From NCBI GenBank assembly GCA_023421395.1, contig JAEZTL010000031.1:1-64000 (forward strand): a stretch of DNA of 64,000 bases. Direction: 5' to 3'. The notes below the pieces were generated by a model that had not been told where the DNA came from, did no database searches, and saw only the letters and a list, made by a program, of their open reading frames with translations. This DNA is from Bacillota bacterium. Lineage in GTDB: Bacteria; Bacillota; Clostridia; Christensenellales; Aristaeellaceae. A program made the translations under genes and the position numbers. Position 1 is the first letter of the stretch, and each line of letters begins with the position of its first letter. Shown piece after piece: positions 39,087 to 48,178 of this stretch.

Positions 39087-40714
39087 TATTCCACCGCGAT
39101 CAGATAGTAGTACAGCGGCTGCCCGCCCAGGTATACCGAAACGTCGCAGGCGGCGTACTTCTCCGCCAGCAGGTCGCGCAGCGCGTCGGCCTGCTCCTTG
39201 GGGGTCTCCTCCCCGTAGTAGATGGTGATCAGTTCGCTGTCTTCGGTCACCATGTCTTCCAAAATCTGCTGAGCCACCTCGGCCGGGTCGTGGCCCAGCT
39301 GCACGATGCGGTTGTCCACCAGGCCCATGATGTCGCCTTCGTGGATTTCACGGTCGTCGAAGGTGGTATCACGAACCGCATAGGTGATGGCCGCGGTGTG
39401 CACGCGCTCCGCGGCTTCCTGCATGCGCTCGGCGTTTTCCTCACCGGAAAGATCCGGCATGAAGGCGATGGCCGCGGCAATGCCCATGGGCACCGACTTC
39501 GTGGGAATCACGAAGACCCTTTTATCGGAGAGTTCGCTGGCTTGCTGCGCCGCCAAGATGATGTTGGTGTTGTTGGGCAGCACGAACACCTGCCGCGCGC
39601 GGGTGCTTTCGATCGCCTGCACCAGTTCGTCTATGGAGGGGTTCATGGTCTGGCCGCCATCGACCACATGATCCACCGCCATATCGCGGAAAATTTCCGT
39701 AAGGCCGCTTCCCAGCGCCACCGCCACCATGCCGAACTCCTTGAGCTCCGGCTCAGGCGGGCGCTTGGCCAGCCGCTCGCGGTACTCCTCCAGCATGTTG
39801 TCGATCTTGATGGCGTCCAGCTCACCCAGCTCCAGCGCCATTTGCAGCGCGCGGCCGGGCTCGTTGGTGTGTACGTGCACCTTGACCACTTCCAGGTCGC
39901 CCACCACCAGCACGCAGTCGCCGATGCGTTCCAGGCGCTTCCGGAGTCTCGCCACCTCGCTGTCTTTGAGGTCAGGTTTGGGGTGGGAGACGATGAATTC
40001 GGTACAGTAGGCATACTTGATCTCACCGAGAGATTCGTGGTCGTCCACAAATTCGCCCGGCAGCGGCGCCTTGGGCACTTCACCGGAGGCCAGCTCCACC
40101 GGTTCGCCCGACAGCGCGGCGTAGAAGCCGGCGTAGACCACCATCAGCCCCTTGCCGCCCGAATCCACCACGCCCGCTTGCTTGAGCACCGGCAACATCT
40201 CCGGGGTGCGCTTTAAAATCGCGTCTCCTGCAGACAGCACTTTTCGCATCAGCTCCAGAAGATCCGTGGTTTTTTCGCGCTCCAGTTCCTCCGCGATCAC
40301 GCGGGCGACGGTCAGAATCGTACCCTCTTTGGGTTTCATGACCGCCTTGTAGGCGGTGTCCGCGCCGCTTCGGAGCGCGCGGACAAAGGTCTGCGCGTCC
40401 ATCTCCTCCACGCCGTCCAGCGCGCGGGAGATGCCCCGGAGGATCTGGCTCAGGATGACGCCCGAATTACCCCGGGCACCCTTCAGCGCGCCCTTGGCGA
40501 CGGTGGTGGCCACGTCCGACACGGTGGGGAACGTGCGGCTGGCCAGTTCCTTGACCGCGGTGGCCATGGTCTGCGTCATGTTGGTGCCGGTATCCCCGTC
40601 AGGTACGGGAAAGACGTTGAGCGCATCGATGCTCTCACGGTTTTTCGAGAGAAGCGCCGCACCGGACAGAAACATGTCCTTGAGCATCATCCCGTCAATC
40701 GATTGAATCGGCAA
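39086..40714 (-). CDS. fakA: DAK2-domain fatty acid kinase FakA (YloV-like)
   Basis: A 542-residue protein. The N-terminal DAK2 kinase domain has FPVPDGDTGTNMTQTM and ARGNSGVILSQILRGI; the middle and C-terminal parts (KYAYCTEFIV, FVLPNNTNIILAA, TIYYGEE) fit the FakA family. It phosphorylates fatty acids held by FakB/DegV proteins so that they can enter phospholipid synthesis; a DegV protein is encoded at 28277-29158. It is downstream of the Asp23-like gene and upstream of recG in one transcription unit. Confidence 0.93.
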   Translation of the reverse strand: MPIQSIDGMMLKDMFLSGAALLSKNRESIDALNVFPVPDGDTGTNMTQTMATAVKELASRTFPTVSDVATTVAKGALKGARGNSGVILSQILRGISRALDGVEEMDAQTFVRALRSGADTAYKAVMKPKEGTILTVARVIAEELEREKTTDLLELMRKVLSAGDAILKRTPEMLPVLKQAGVVDSGGKGLMVVYAGFYAALSGEPVELASGEVPKAPLPGEFVDDHESLGEIKYAYCTEFIVSHPKPDLKDSEVARLRKRLERIGDCVLVVGDLEVVKVHVHTNEPGRALQMALELGELDAIKIDNMLEEYRERLAKRPPEPELKEFGMVAVALGSGLTEIFRDMAVDHVVDGGQTMNPSIDELVQAIESTRARQVFVLPNNTNIILAAQQASELSDKRVFVIPTKSVPMGIAAAIAFMPDLSGEENAERMQEAAERVHTAAITYAVRDTTFDDREIHEGDIMGLVDNRIVQLGHDPAEVAQQILEDMVTEDSELITIYYGEETPKEQADALRDLLAEKYAACDVSVYLGGQPLYYYLIAVE

Positions 40715-40744
40715 AAGAATTCCCTCCCAGCCCCTTACGACTTG

Positions 40745-41095
40745 TCAGACGCGGATGTCCTCCACGGACACGTTGATGCGGTTGACTTTGACGCCGGTCA
40801 GGTGCTCGATTTTGTATTTTACGGTTTCGATGATGGTCTCGGCGACGGCGCTGATCGAAATGCCATACTCTACGATGATGAACAGATCGACGTCCACGCT
40901 CTCCGCGGCAGGACGGATCCTGACGCCGCGGCCGAGGTTTTCGCGGCCCAGCATTTGTACAAAGCCGTCCGTGGTCCGTTTCGCGGCCATGCCGACGATG
41001 CCGTAGCACTCAAGCGCCGAGTAGCCGGCAACCTTGAGCAGTACTTCCTCGTTTACCGTGACCGTGCCAAGATCGGTTTTGAACTTGCAATCCAT
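40745..41095 (-). CDS. Asp23/Gls24 envelope stress protein (YloU-like)
   Basis: A 116-residue protein. The ATG at 41095 (MDCKFKTDLGTVTVNEEVL) follows GGAGGA; the longer frame to 41206 is rejected. Family motifs are VLLKVAGYSALECYGIVGM and VDVDLFIIVEYGISI, then VSVEDIRV. Asp23 proteins sit at the membrane and are linked to cell-envelope homeostasis. It is 30 bp ahead of fakA and divergent from rpmB, as in Bacillus. Confidence 0.93.
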   Translation of the reverse strand: MDCKFKTDLGTVTVNEEVLLKVAGYSALECYGIVGMAAKRTTDGFVQMLGRENLGRGVRIRPAAESVDVDLFIIVEYGISISAVAETIIETVKYKIEHLTGVKVNRINVSVEDIRV

Positions 41096-41224
41096 AGCTG
41101 TTCCTCCATTGGAGGGCGATCGCCCTGCATCCATTAGTATACAGTTTTTTTGATGGGCATGCAAGCATCCGCATGGGTTTTTACATCGCCGTCGCGCGTT
41201 CGCCAAGTTTTACATGCCAAGGGC

Positions 41225-41253
41225 TTGCAATCACAGCCGCCGGATGGTATAAT
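41225..41253 (+). promoter_or_regulatory. Promoter of rpmB
   Basis: TTGCAA (41225-41230), 17-bp spacer, TATAAT (41248-41253). Confidence 0.8.
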
Positions 41254-41297
41254 ACTGCTGTTTTGATGTAAATTGACGCCTGAAGGAGGTGTAGCAG

Positions 41298-41489
41298 ATG
41301 GGCAAATTTTGCGAAGTGTGCCATAAGGGCATTTCGTCCGGGAACAACGTCAGCCATTCCAACAAGAAGACGCGCAGGACGTGGGCACCCAACACGCAGC
41401 GCGTGCGGGTGATCGTGGGCGGCGCGCCCAAGCGGATGAGCGTTTGCACCCGTTGCCTGCGCAGCGGCAAGGTGGAGCGCGCCATCTAA
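41298..41489 (+). CDS. rpmB: Ribosomal protein L28
   Basis: A 63-residue protein with CEVCHKG near the start, NNVSHSNKKTRRTWAPN, and CTRCLRSGKVERAI at the end. The CxxC pairs mark the zinc-binding form. The ribosome binding site is GAAGGAGGTG. Monocistronic. Confidence 0.96.
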   Translation: MGKFCEVCHKGISSGNNVSHSNKKTRRTWAPNTQRVRVIVGGAPKRMSVCTRCLRSGKVERAI

Positions 41490-41550
41490 AATGGCATTTT
41501 CTGCGCCAATTCCATTGGCTTGAATTTGCTGGACATTTGTTTATAAAGAG

Positions 41551-41585
41551 AAGCCTGCGGCATCGAGTGCGCCGCAGGCTTTTTC
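41551..41585. terminator. Intrinsic terminator
   Basis: AAGCCTGCGGC / GCCGCAGGCTT around a 9-base loop, followed by TTTTC. Ends rpmB. Confidence 0.85.
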
Positions 41586-41599
41586 CCCATTCGTCGCCG

Positions 41600-41854
41600 T
41601 CAGATGCCTCCTCCGAGAAAGCTCATGTTGCCGTCCCGAAGGCCATAGACGGCGTTTGCAATGCGGTTTTTTGCCTCTTCACCGGTGGCGCCGGATTGGA
41701 TGTAACGAATGACCGACGACTTCTGCTCGTTGGTCAGCGCGCCATAGCGCGAAACCGCCGTCGGTTCCTGCGCCAGCAGCATGCCAAATCCCAGCGGCAG
41801 ATCTGGCCCGTCGGGGTTGCGGCCTACGCCGATGAAGGGCGTCTTTTCTTCCAT
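41600..41854 (-). CDS. Small conserved-looking hypothetical protein
   Basis: An 84-residue soluble protein (MEEKTPFIGVGRNPDGPDLPLG in part; YGALTNEQKSSVIRYIQSGATGEEAKNRI in parts) with a good AAGGTG ribosome binding site. The composition and codon use look real. Function unknown. The fragment ALTNEQKSSVIRYIQ suggests a small helical domain. Confidence 0.65.
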   Translation of the reverse strand: MEEKTPFIGVGRNPDGPDLPLGFGMLLAQEPTAVSRYGALTNEQKSSVIRYIQSGATGEEAKNRIANAVYGLRDGNMSFLGGGI

Positions 41855-42308
41855 GCAATCACCTTCCGAAAGCTGTTTTGCGCATATTTTGCACGGCCGT
41901 GACTTTCGGCATACGCAGCCGGGAACGGCATTTCATTCCATCAGATAATGAAACAAATCCTTACCTCAGTCCCGTGAAAACGCTGTTTTGCTTTATCGAT
42001 ATAACAAAGGGAATGCGGTGAGATCTCCGACCCGCTTAATATTCTGCACGGAATCGGTATGAAAATATCGAAATATGGTGCAGAAACAAAAAAATTTATT
42101 GTACGAAATTTATAAAATGTAATGACGAAGGGTTGACAGCTGCGATTGATTCGATATAATACTTTATATAAATAGTTATAGAAAAGTATTGAGATAATAA
42201 GGCGAGTTTTGGAGACGGCGGTATACGGCCGGGAGGTACCCGGGTCCGGGCGGATGGCGCCCCGGCCGGGTCCGAGTGTTTCCCGGTACAATAAGGGAGG
42301 ATAACTTC
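41855..42308. other. 454-bp AT-rich control region of the sugar transporter
   Basis: No gene. The segment 42050-42190 is markedly AT-rich and contains the promoter (42133-42160). Between promoter and start codon lies a GC-rich hairpin ACCCGG...CCGGGT (42238-42271) with inner pairing. The likely binding site of the ROK repressor at 46833 is in this region but I cannot identify it. Confidence 0.5.
42133..42160 (+). promoter_or_regulatory. Promoter of the sugar transporter operon
   Basis: TTGACA (42133-42138), 16-bp spacer, TATAAT (42155-42160). The leader is about 140 nt. Confidence 0.8.
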
Positions 42309-43820
42309 ATGAAAAGATCGCTGGCAACCATCCTGGCACTTCTTCTGCTGCTCACGATGCTCCCCGCCGCGTCGTTGGGCGCGATGGCGGAAGCCGCACT
42401 GACCGACGCCCCGTTTGAGGGCTGGGTTGAGGGCATGCCCAAGATTCAGGCGCCGGAGGGCTTTGACTGGGCGCAATTTTCCGGCACGACGCTCAACTTT
42501 ATCTCCGAGAACACCACGCCGTCGACCGCCATCGCTGCCAACATCGAACAGTTCGAGAAGGTCACCGGCATCAAGGTGGTTATCGAACAGGCGGACCTGA
42601 ACGCCGTCGTTGAAAAAGTGGGCCTGGACGTCAACGCCCGCACTGCCAAGTATCAGGTAATCTACCTCGATCCTCAGCAGATCATGGCCAAGAACAAGGA
42701 TAACCTGGTCGATTTGAATGTATTTAACAGCGATCCCGCGCTGCCCCACATTCCCGGTGGCCTTGAAGATTTCTTCGAGAGCCAGGTGCAGTGCTGCAGC
42801 TACATGGGGGATACCGATAAGCTTTTGGCCATTCCCTATGACAATCCGACCATGGTGCTGGCTTACCGCGCGGATATCTTCGCCAACGAAGCCTACAAGA
42901 AGGCTTTCATGGATGCGTTTGGTTACGACTGGACGCCGAACGCCGATATGACATGGGATCAGTATTATGAGGTCGCCAAATACATCACCGAACAGGCGGC
43001 GGCCGGCGCCATCACCGGTGTCAAGTACGGCTGCGGTCAGCAGGCCAAGCAGCATGACTCGCTGATGTGTGATTTCTCAAACGTTCTGGCCGCCAACGGC
43101 GGAGACTACTTTGAGAACGGCGATCTGGGCGCCATCGGCGCCGCCAACCCCGGCAAGGCCGCGCTGGATTCCGAGGCCGCCATTAAGTCCGCGGAGTTCT
43201 ATAAGAAGCTCAACGAGGTTGCCGATCCGTCCTCCACTTCGTGGGACTGGTCTGGCGAAGCCGAGGGCTATGCCGCCGGCGACCTGGCGATGATCATCGA
43301 GTGGCATGAGTTCTCTGCCGACTTTGAGAACGCCTCCAAGTCTCAGGTGGTGGGGAAGACCGAGTGGACCATCGCGCCCAAGGGCGACGTGCGCCACGCC
43401 AACATCTTCGGCGGCACCGGCATCGGCATTTCGACCTACGCCACCGAACAGGAGCAGAAGGCCGCCTGGCTGTTCCTGGTGTGGGCGACCTCCCCGCAGA
43501 CCCAGTATCTGTGCCTGACCAGCCCGTCCGGCGGCTCCACGCCGACCCGCAAGTCGGTCTACGCGCTGCCTGACGTGCAGAAGGGCATCAGCGATCCCAA
43601 CAGCGAAGAAGGTGCCAAGATGCCCAACCTGAAGTCCTGCGGCGCCGTGCAGCTGGCCTGGGAGACCGACAACGCGTATCTGCGCCCGAAGGTTCCCATG
43701 TGGGCACAGTGCGATACCATTATCTACACCGAGCTTTCCAAGATGCTGGCCGGCCTTTCGACGCCGGAGGAAGCCATGAAGTCGGCCAACCAGCAGCTCA
43801 ACGAGTTGACCGGCAACTGA
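42309..43820 (+). CDS. Carbohydrate ABC transporter substrate-binding protein
   Basis: A 503-residue exported protein. The ATG at 42309 follows AGGGAGG and begins a signal peptide (MKRSLATILALLLLLTMLPA in part). The mature protein has the extracellular sugar-binding (SBP_bac_1) pattern: FISENTTPSTAIAANIEQFEKVTGIKV in part, IPYDNPTMVLAYRADIF, TWDQYYEVAKYI, and KAAWLFLVWATSPQTQYL. No lipobox cysteine. First gene of an operon with two permeases, a polyol dehydrogenase and a regulator; a sugar or polyol is the likely ligand. Confidence 0.9.
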   Translation: MKRSLATILALLLLLTMLPAASLGAMAEAALTDAPFEGWVEGMPKIQAPEGFDWAQFSGTTLNFISENTTPSTAIAANIEQFEKVTGIKVVIEQADLNAVVEKVGLDVNARTAKYQVIYLDPQQIMAKNKDNLVDLNVFNSDPALPHIPGGLEDFFESQVQCCSYMGDTDKLLAIPYDNPTMVLAYRADIFANEAYKKAFMDAFGYDWTPNADMTWDQYYEVAKYITEQAAAGAITGVKYGCGQQAKQHDSLMCDFSNVLAANGGDYFENGDLGAIGAANPGKAALDSEAAIKSAEFYKKLNEVADPSSTSWDWSGEAEGYAAGDLAMIIEWHEFSADFENASKSQVVGKTEWTIAPKGDVRHANIFGGTGIGISTYATEQEQKAAWLFLVWATSPQTQYLCLTSPSGGSTPTRKSVYALPDVQKGISDPNSEEGAKMPNLKSCGAVQLAWETDNAYLRPKVPMWAQCDTIIYTELSKMLAGLSTPEEAMKSANQQLNELTGN

Positions 43821-43831
43821 TTTTCCATCCG

Positions 43832-43859
43832 CCCGCCCGGGGCAGGCGCTCCGGGCGGG
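43832..43859 (+). other. Hairpin between binding-protein and permease genes
   Basis: CCCGCCCGG / CCGGGCGGG around 10 bases with no T-tract. Likely stabilises the binding-protein message or limits read-through to the permeases. Confidence 0.55.
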
Positions 43860-43887
43860 TCCATCCAATTTGGCGGGAGATGAGGCT

Positions 43888-44790
43888 ATGACGACCCGGA
43901 ACCTCCCAAAGCGCCTGAGCCGGGAGCGGCTCATGGACGAGCGCATGACCGAGCGCTACATGCTGGCACCGGCGCTGATCGTGCTGGCGATCATCAGCAT
44001 CTTTCCGCTCCTGTACATGTTTTACATCAGCATGTACGACTTCACCATGTCGGTCAACAATCCGACGTTCGTCGGCCTGAATAACTGGGTCCGCGTACTG
44101 AAGAGCGGTACGTTCTGGTCGTCCTGGCAGCGCACGGGCTCCATCGCGGGGACGGGCATCGTGCTTCAGATGCTGCTGGGGATCGGGGTGGCGCTGATCA
44201 TCTACCAGCTCCCGAAGGGGCAGAATCTGGCGCTGACGTTTTTCATGCTGCCCGTCTTCGTGGCGCCGATCGTCGCGGGGCTTTTGGGGCGGTTCCTGCT
44301 CAACTCCACCTATGGCTTCTACGCCTGGATTCTGGGATTTTTCGGCTACTCCGGCGAGCTGTTTGCCACGCCAACGGGCGCGGTCATCGGGATCATCGCC
44401 ATTGATGTCTGGGAATGGACGCCGCTGATCACGATGATCGTGCTGGCGGGCCTGCAATCGATGGACACGGAGACGCTGGAAGCGGCGTCCATCGATGGCG
44501 CCACCTATCTGGGCAGGCTCAGGTACGTGATCCTTCCGCTGGCCTCCCGCACGATTCTCGTGGCGCTGCTGGTGCGTATGATGGATATTCTGCGCTATGT
44601 GGACACGGTCAAGATCATCACCGAAGGCGGCCCCGCGGACGCCACCAAAATTGCCGGGTATCACCTGATGGAGGTGGCCTTCCGCTTCCAGAACTTTGGT
44701 CAGGCTGCGGTGCTGGGCATTATCATGATCGTGGTCATCAGTATTCTTGGCAAGCTGTTCATCCGGTTGATGGGAAAGGGGGTCATGTAA
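43888..44790 (+). CDS. Sugar ABC transporter permease (MalF/UgpA-type)
   Basis: A 300-residue permease with six predicted membrane segments. The ATG at 43888 follows GGGAGATGAGG. The cytoplasmic EAA loop is LEAASIDGATYLGRLRYVILP. A preceding acidic/basic N-terminus (LSRERLMDERMTERYM) leads into the first segment (LAPALIVLAIISIFPLLYMF in part). It pairs with the next permease, with which it overlaps by one base. Confidence 0.92.
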   Translation: MTTRNLPKRLSRERLMDERMTERYMLAPALIVLAIISIFPLLYMFYISMYDFTMSVNNPTFVGLNNWVRVLKSGTFWSSWQRTGSIAGTGIVLQMLLGIGVALIIYQLPKGQNLALTFFMLPVFVAPIVAGLLGRFLLNSTYGFYAWILGFFGYSGELFATPTGAVIGIIAIDVWEWTPLITMIVLAGLQSMDTETLEAASIDGATYLGRLRYVILPLASRTILVALLVRMMDILRYVDTVKIITEGGPADATKIAGYHLMEVAFRFQNFGQAAVLGIIMIVVISILGKLFIRLMGKGVM

Positions 44791-45635
44791 TGCCGCGAAA
44801 AAAGAAGCCCTTCAGCAAGCGCAAAACCGCCGTGAACGCGCTGCTCTACGCGCTTGTGGGCATCGCGATTGTATGGTCGATGCTGCCCATCGTATGGATG
44901 GCGCTCTCCTCTCTCAAGGTGAACACCAACATGTTTTCCATGCCGCCGCAGTTTTTCTTTCCGCCGGAATTGGATACCTATCGCTATATGTTCGAGCAGG
45001 CGGAGTTTGGAAAATTCCTCGGGAACAGCCTGGTGGCCTCGGTATGCTCCACGCTGATCGCGCTGTTTCTGGGCAGTCTCGGCGGTTTTGCGCTGTCCCG
45101 CGGGCAATTCAAGCGACAGAAGGATATCTCGTTTTGGATCATCTCCACCCGCATGGCGCCGATACCGGCCGTCATCCTGCCGCTGTACCTGATTTTTTCC
45201 CGAATGCGCATCGTGGGCACGATGCCGGGTCTCATCTTCGCGTACACTACGTTCAATCTGCCTTTCGCGCTGTGGATGATGATGGCCTTCTTCGCGGACG
45301 TGCCGGTTGCCATTGAGGAGGCGGCGCGCGTCGACGGCTATTCAAAATTCAAGACGTTCCTGTTTATTTCGATCCCCGCGGCGTCGCCGGGACTTGCGGC
45401 GACGGGCGTACTGTGCATGATGTTCGCCTGGAATGATTACGTATTTGCCAGCGCGCTTACCAGCGCGTCCACCCAGACCATTCCCATTGCGGCGTCTCTC
45501 CTGGTCACGCAGACGGGCATCGCCTGGGGTCAGGCGATGGCTACCGGCACGATCATCGTGCTGCCGATGCTGATCTGCGGCCTTTTGATGCGAAAATACC
45601 TGGTCAAGGGCTTTTCCATGGGCGCTGTGAAGTAA
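44790..45635 (+). CDS. Sugar ABC transporter permease (MalG/UgpE-type)
   Basis: A 281-residue permease. The ATG at 44790 overlaps the previous stop (TAATG). The EAA loop is IEEAARVDGYSKFKTFLFISIP, and the C-terminus (MRKYLVKGFSMGAVK) is the classic MalG-type end that contacts the ATPase. No ATPase gene is present in the operon, so a shared MsmX-like ATPase elsewhere probably powers the transporter. Confidence 0.93.
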   Translation: MPRKKKPFSKRKTAVNALLYALVGIAIVWSMLPIVWMALSSLKVNTNMFSMPPQFFFPPELDTYRYMFEQAEFGKFLGNSLVASVCSTLIALFLGSLGGFALSRGQFKRQKDISFWIISTRMAPIPAVILPLYLIFSRMRIVGTMPGLIFAYTTFNLPFALWMMMAFFADVPVAIEEAARVDGYSKFKTFLFISIPAASPGLAATGVLCMMFAWNDYVFASALTSASTQTIPIAASLLVTQTGIAWGQAMATGTIIVLPMLICGLLMRKYLVKGFSMGAVK

Positions 45636-45678
45636 AATATGGTATAATCAAATCAAACAACATGGGAGGAAAGACGTT

Positions 45679-46722
45679 ATGGAAGGCAAAAATAAGGCAT
45701 GTGTCCTGACCGCGCTGAAAACGATGGAGTTCCGGGATGTCCCGATGCCCGCGCCCGGTCCGGGCGAAATCCTGATGAAGCTGGAGGCCGTGGGCATTTG
45801 CGGATCGGACGTCCATTATTACAATCACGGCCGCATCGGCGACTTCGTGGTGGACTTCCCGTTTATTCTGGGTCACGAGTGCGCGGGAACCGTGGTGGAG
45901 CTGGGCGAGGGCGTGACGAGCCTCAGCGTGGGTGACCGTGTGGCGCTGGAGCCGGGTGTGCCCTGCGGCAAGTGCGAGCAGTGCCGCAGCGGCCGCTACA
46001 ACCTGTGCCCGGATGTGAAGTTCTTCGCCACGCCGCCCTATGACGGCTGCCTGATGAACTATGTGACTTTCCCGGCGGAATTCGCCTTCAAGCTGCCCGA
46101 CAACGTTTCCTCCATCGAGGGCGCGCTGATTGAGCCCCTGGCCATCGGCATCAACGCCGCGCTGACCGGCGGCGTCAAGCTGGGCGACACCGTGCTCGTC
46201 GTCGGCGCAGGCTGCATCGGCCTGGTTTCGATGCTGGCTGCCAAGGCCTGCGGCGCGGCGCGGGTGATCATCGCGGATGTCCTGCCCAACCGGCTGGCGG
46301 TTGCCGAAAAGCTGGGCGGCATCACGATCAACTCCAGGGAGAAGGACATGGTGTCCGAGGTCATGCGCCTGACCGATGGCAAGGGCGCGCAGGTGGTGTT
46401 GGATTGTGCCGGTTTCAGCAAGACTGTGGCCGATTCCATGCACGCCGCGGCCATCGCGGGAAAGATCGTAGTGGTCGGGTTGGGGGAGAGCGATCTCAAC
46501 AACCTGCCCTTCGGCCTTCTCAGCGTCCATGAGCTCACCATTACATCGATCTTCCGCTACCGCAACATCTATCCCATCGCCATCAACGCCGTCGCGGCCG
46601 GCAGCATCGACATCTCCGGCATCATCTCCGACCGCTTTACCTTTGATCAGACGCCGGAGGCGTATAAGATCGTCTCCGAGCGCGCCAGCGAGGTCGTCAA
46701 GGGCGTTATCGTATTTGACTGA
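45679..46722 (+). CDS. Zinc-dependent polyol (sorbitol/xylitol-type) dehydrogenase
   Basis: A 347-residue medium-chain dehydrogenase. Catalytic zinc ligands are in GICGSDVHYY (C) and GHECAGTVVELG (H, E); the structural zinc site is PCGKCEQCRSGRYNLC. The NAD(H) fold motif is VVGAGCIGLVSMLAAKACGA with D in ADVLPNRL, favouring NAD. It oxidises a polyol to a ketose, fitting the adjacent sugar transporter. Last metabolic gene of the operon before a terminator. Confidence 0.92.
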   Translation: MEGKNKACVLTALKTMEFRDVPMPAPGPGEILMKLEAVGICGSDVHYYNHGRIGDFVVDFPFILGHECAGTVVELGEGVTSLSVGDRVALEPGVPCGKCEQCRSGRYNLCPDVKFFATPPYDGCLMNYVTFPAEFAFKLPDNVSSIEGALIEPLAIGINAALTGGVKLGDTVLVVGAGCIGLVSMLAAKACGAARVIIADVLPNRLAVAEKLGGITINSREKDMVSEVMRLTDGKGAQVVLDCAGFSKTVADSMHAAAIAGKIVVVGLGESDLNNLPFGLLSVHELTITSIFRYRNIYPIAINAVAAGSIDISGIISDRFTFDQTPEAYKIVSERASEVVKGVIVFD

Positions 46723-46731
46723 TCCGGCGCG

Positions 46732-46764
46732 GGCCCGGGGCGCGGCAGCGCCCCGGGCCTTTTC
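46732..46764 (+). terminator. Intrinsic terminator
   Basis: GGCCCGGGGCGC / GCGCCCCGGGCC around GGCA, followed by TTTTC, behind the dehydrogenase gene. Confidence 0.85.
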
Positions 46765-46832
46765 AAATTATACGGCGTACTCCACGCTGCGGGCGCAGCG
46801 CGGCAAAGAAGAACGGGAAGGCGGTCTCGGGC

Positions 46833-47975
46833 ATGGAGAAGCAAGGGGTCAGCAACATCGCGGTCAAGCGGCTCAATATGAAGGCCGTGTTCCTGTACCT
46901 GATGGAGCACGGCCCCGCTTCCGTGCGTGACATCTCCGTGGCGCTGGGTATGAGCGCGCCCACCGTTATCCAGAATCTCAACGAACTGGCCGAGCGCAGG
47001 CTGGCCGTCGTCGAGGGCGTCCAGAAATCCACCGGCGGACGCAAACCCCGGGCCTTCGGCATCAACGAGCGCGCCTGCTTTGCGGCGGGCCTGGACATCA
47101 CCCGGACGGACGTCACGCTGACGTCGCTGGGACTTCGCGGGCAGGCCGTTTCATACGCCAGAGCCAGGCTGCCCTTCAGCGATAGGCCGGAATACTACGA
47201 AAAGGTGGGCCGCTTTCTCTCCGACCACCTGGAAAAGGCCGGCATTGAACCCGGGGAAGTGGTGGGCGTGGGCATTTCGCTGCCCGCGATCATCGCCGGC
47301 GACGGTCAATCCACCACCAATGCCGATCCGCTGGGCAAGCGCATCGTGCACCTGGACAGCTTCCGGGAGCACATCCCCTGGCCCTGCCGCCTCGTAAACG
47401 ACGCCAATGCCGGCGGATATGCCGAATTTTGGGCCGCGAGTCCAGTCGTGAACCGTCCGGGCCCCAGGAATCTGGTGTACCTGTCGGTCAGCAATACCGT
47501 CGGCGGCTCGGTGCTGATCGACGGACGCATGTTCGAGGGTGAAGACCAGCACTCCGCGGAATTCGGCCACATGACGCTGGTGCAGGGCGGAAAGATTTGC
47601 TACTGCGGACAGAAGGGCTGCGCCTACTGCTACGTCAACACACGCGTCCTGTCCGACGCGGGCGGCACGCTGGAAGGCTTCTTCCGCCAGCTCAAAAAAG
47701 GGGACGCCGCCGCCCGCGCCGTGTGGGGCAAGTACCTTTCCGATCTGGCGCTGCTCATCCACAACATCCGATGCGCCTATGACTGCGAGGTGGTGGTGGG
47801 CGGCTATCTGGGCCGCTTTTTGCCGCCCTATCTGGAGGAACTCCGCGCGCTTACGGCGGTGCGAAACATTTTCGAGCGCACCGGCGATTACATCCGCGTA
47901 TCCACCCACAGGGGCGCAGGCGCGGCGATGGGCGCGGCGCTTACCTGCCTGCACGACTTCATCAACGGAATCTGA
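46833..47975 (+). CDS. ROK-family transcriptional repressor
   Basis: A 380-residue protein. Residues 1-70 are a winged helix (NMKAVFLYLMEHGPASVRDISVALGMSAPTV in parts). The ROK domain follows (AAGLDITRTDVTL; GVGISLPAIIAGDG; RLVNDANAGGYAEFW), with the zinc motif GHMTLVQGGKICYCGQKGC. The kinase-type DxGGT loop is replaced by LDITRTD, so it is more likely a sugar-responsive repressor (NagC/XylR-type) than a kinase. It probably controls the adjacent sugar operon; a terminator separates them, so it may be expressed partly by read-through. Confidence 0.9.
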   Translation: MEKQGVSNIAVKRLNMKAVFLYLMEHGPASVRDISVALGMSAPTVIQNLNELAERRLAVVEGVQKSTGGRKPRAFGINERACFAAGLDITRTDVTLTSLGLRGQAVSYARARLPFSDRPEYYEKVGRFLSDHLEKAGIEPGEVVGVGISLPAIIAGDGQSTTNADPLGKRIVHLDSFREHIPWPCRLVNDANAGGYAEFWAASPVVNRPGPRNLVYLSVSNTVGGSVLIDGRMFEGEDQHSAEFGHMTLVQGGKICYCGQKGCAYCYVNTRVLSDAGGTLEGFFRQLKKGDAAARAVWGKYLSDLALLIHNIRCAYDCEVVVGGYLGRFLPPYLEELRALTAVRNIFERTGDYIRVSTHRGAGAAMGAALTCLHDFINGI

Positions 47976-48030
47976 CAAAGCGGCGCCCCGGCGCCGAATA
48001 CCGGCAGGCACGGCCGGGTCAATGGGACTC

Positions 48031-48063
48031 AGCCGCCGAGCACAGTGTTTCGGGGGCTTTTTT
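48031..48063 (+). terminator. Intrinsic terminator
   Basis: AGCCGCCGA / TCGGGGGCT with one mismatch, followed by TTTTTTG. Confidence 0.65.
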
Positions 48064-48178
48064 GTGCATCGCGAAGAGGCGCAGCGGGGTCCGCAGCTCG
48101 TAAAAAGCGCGTGCCACGCTTGGAGAAATGTGTTATAATGCTGTCCTGAGGAAATTCAGGAGAAGCGAGGCGGCTCAA

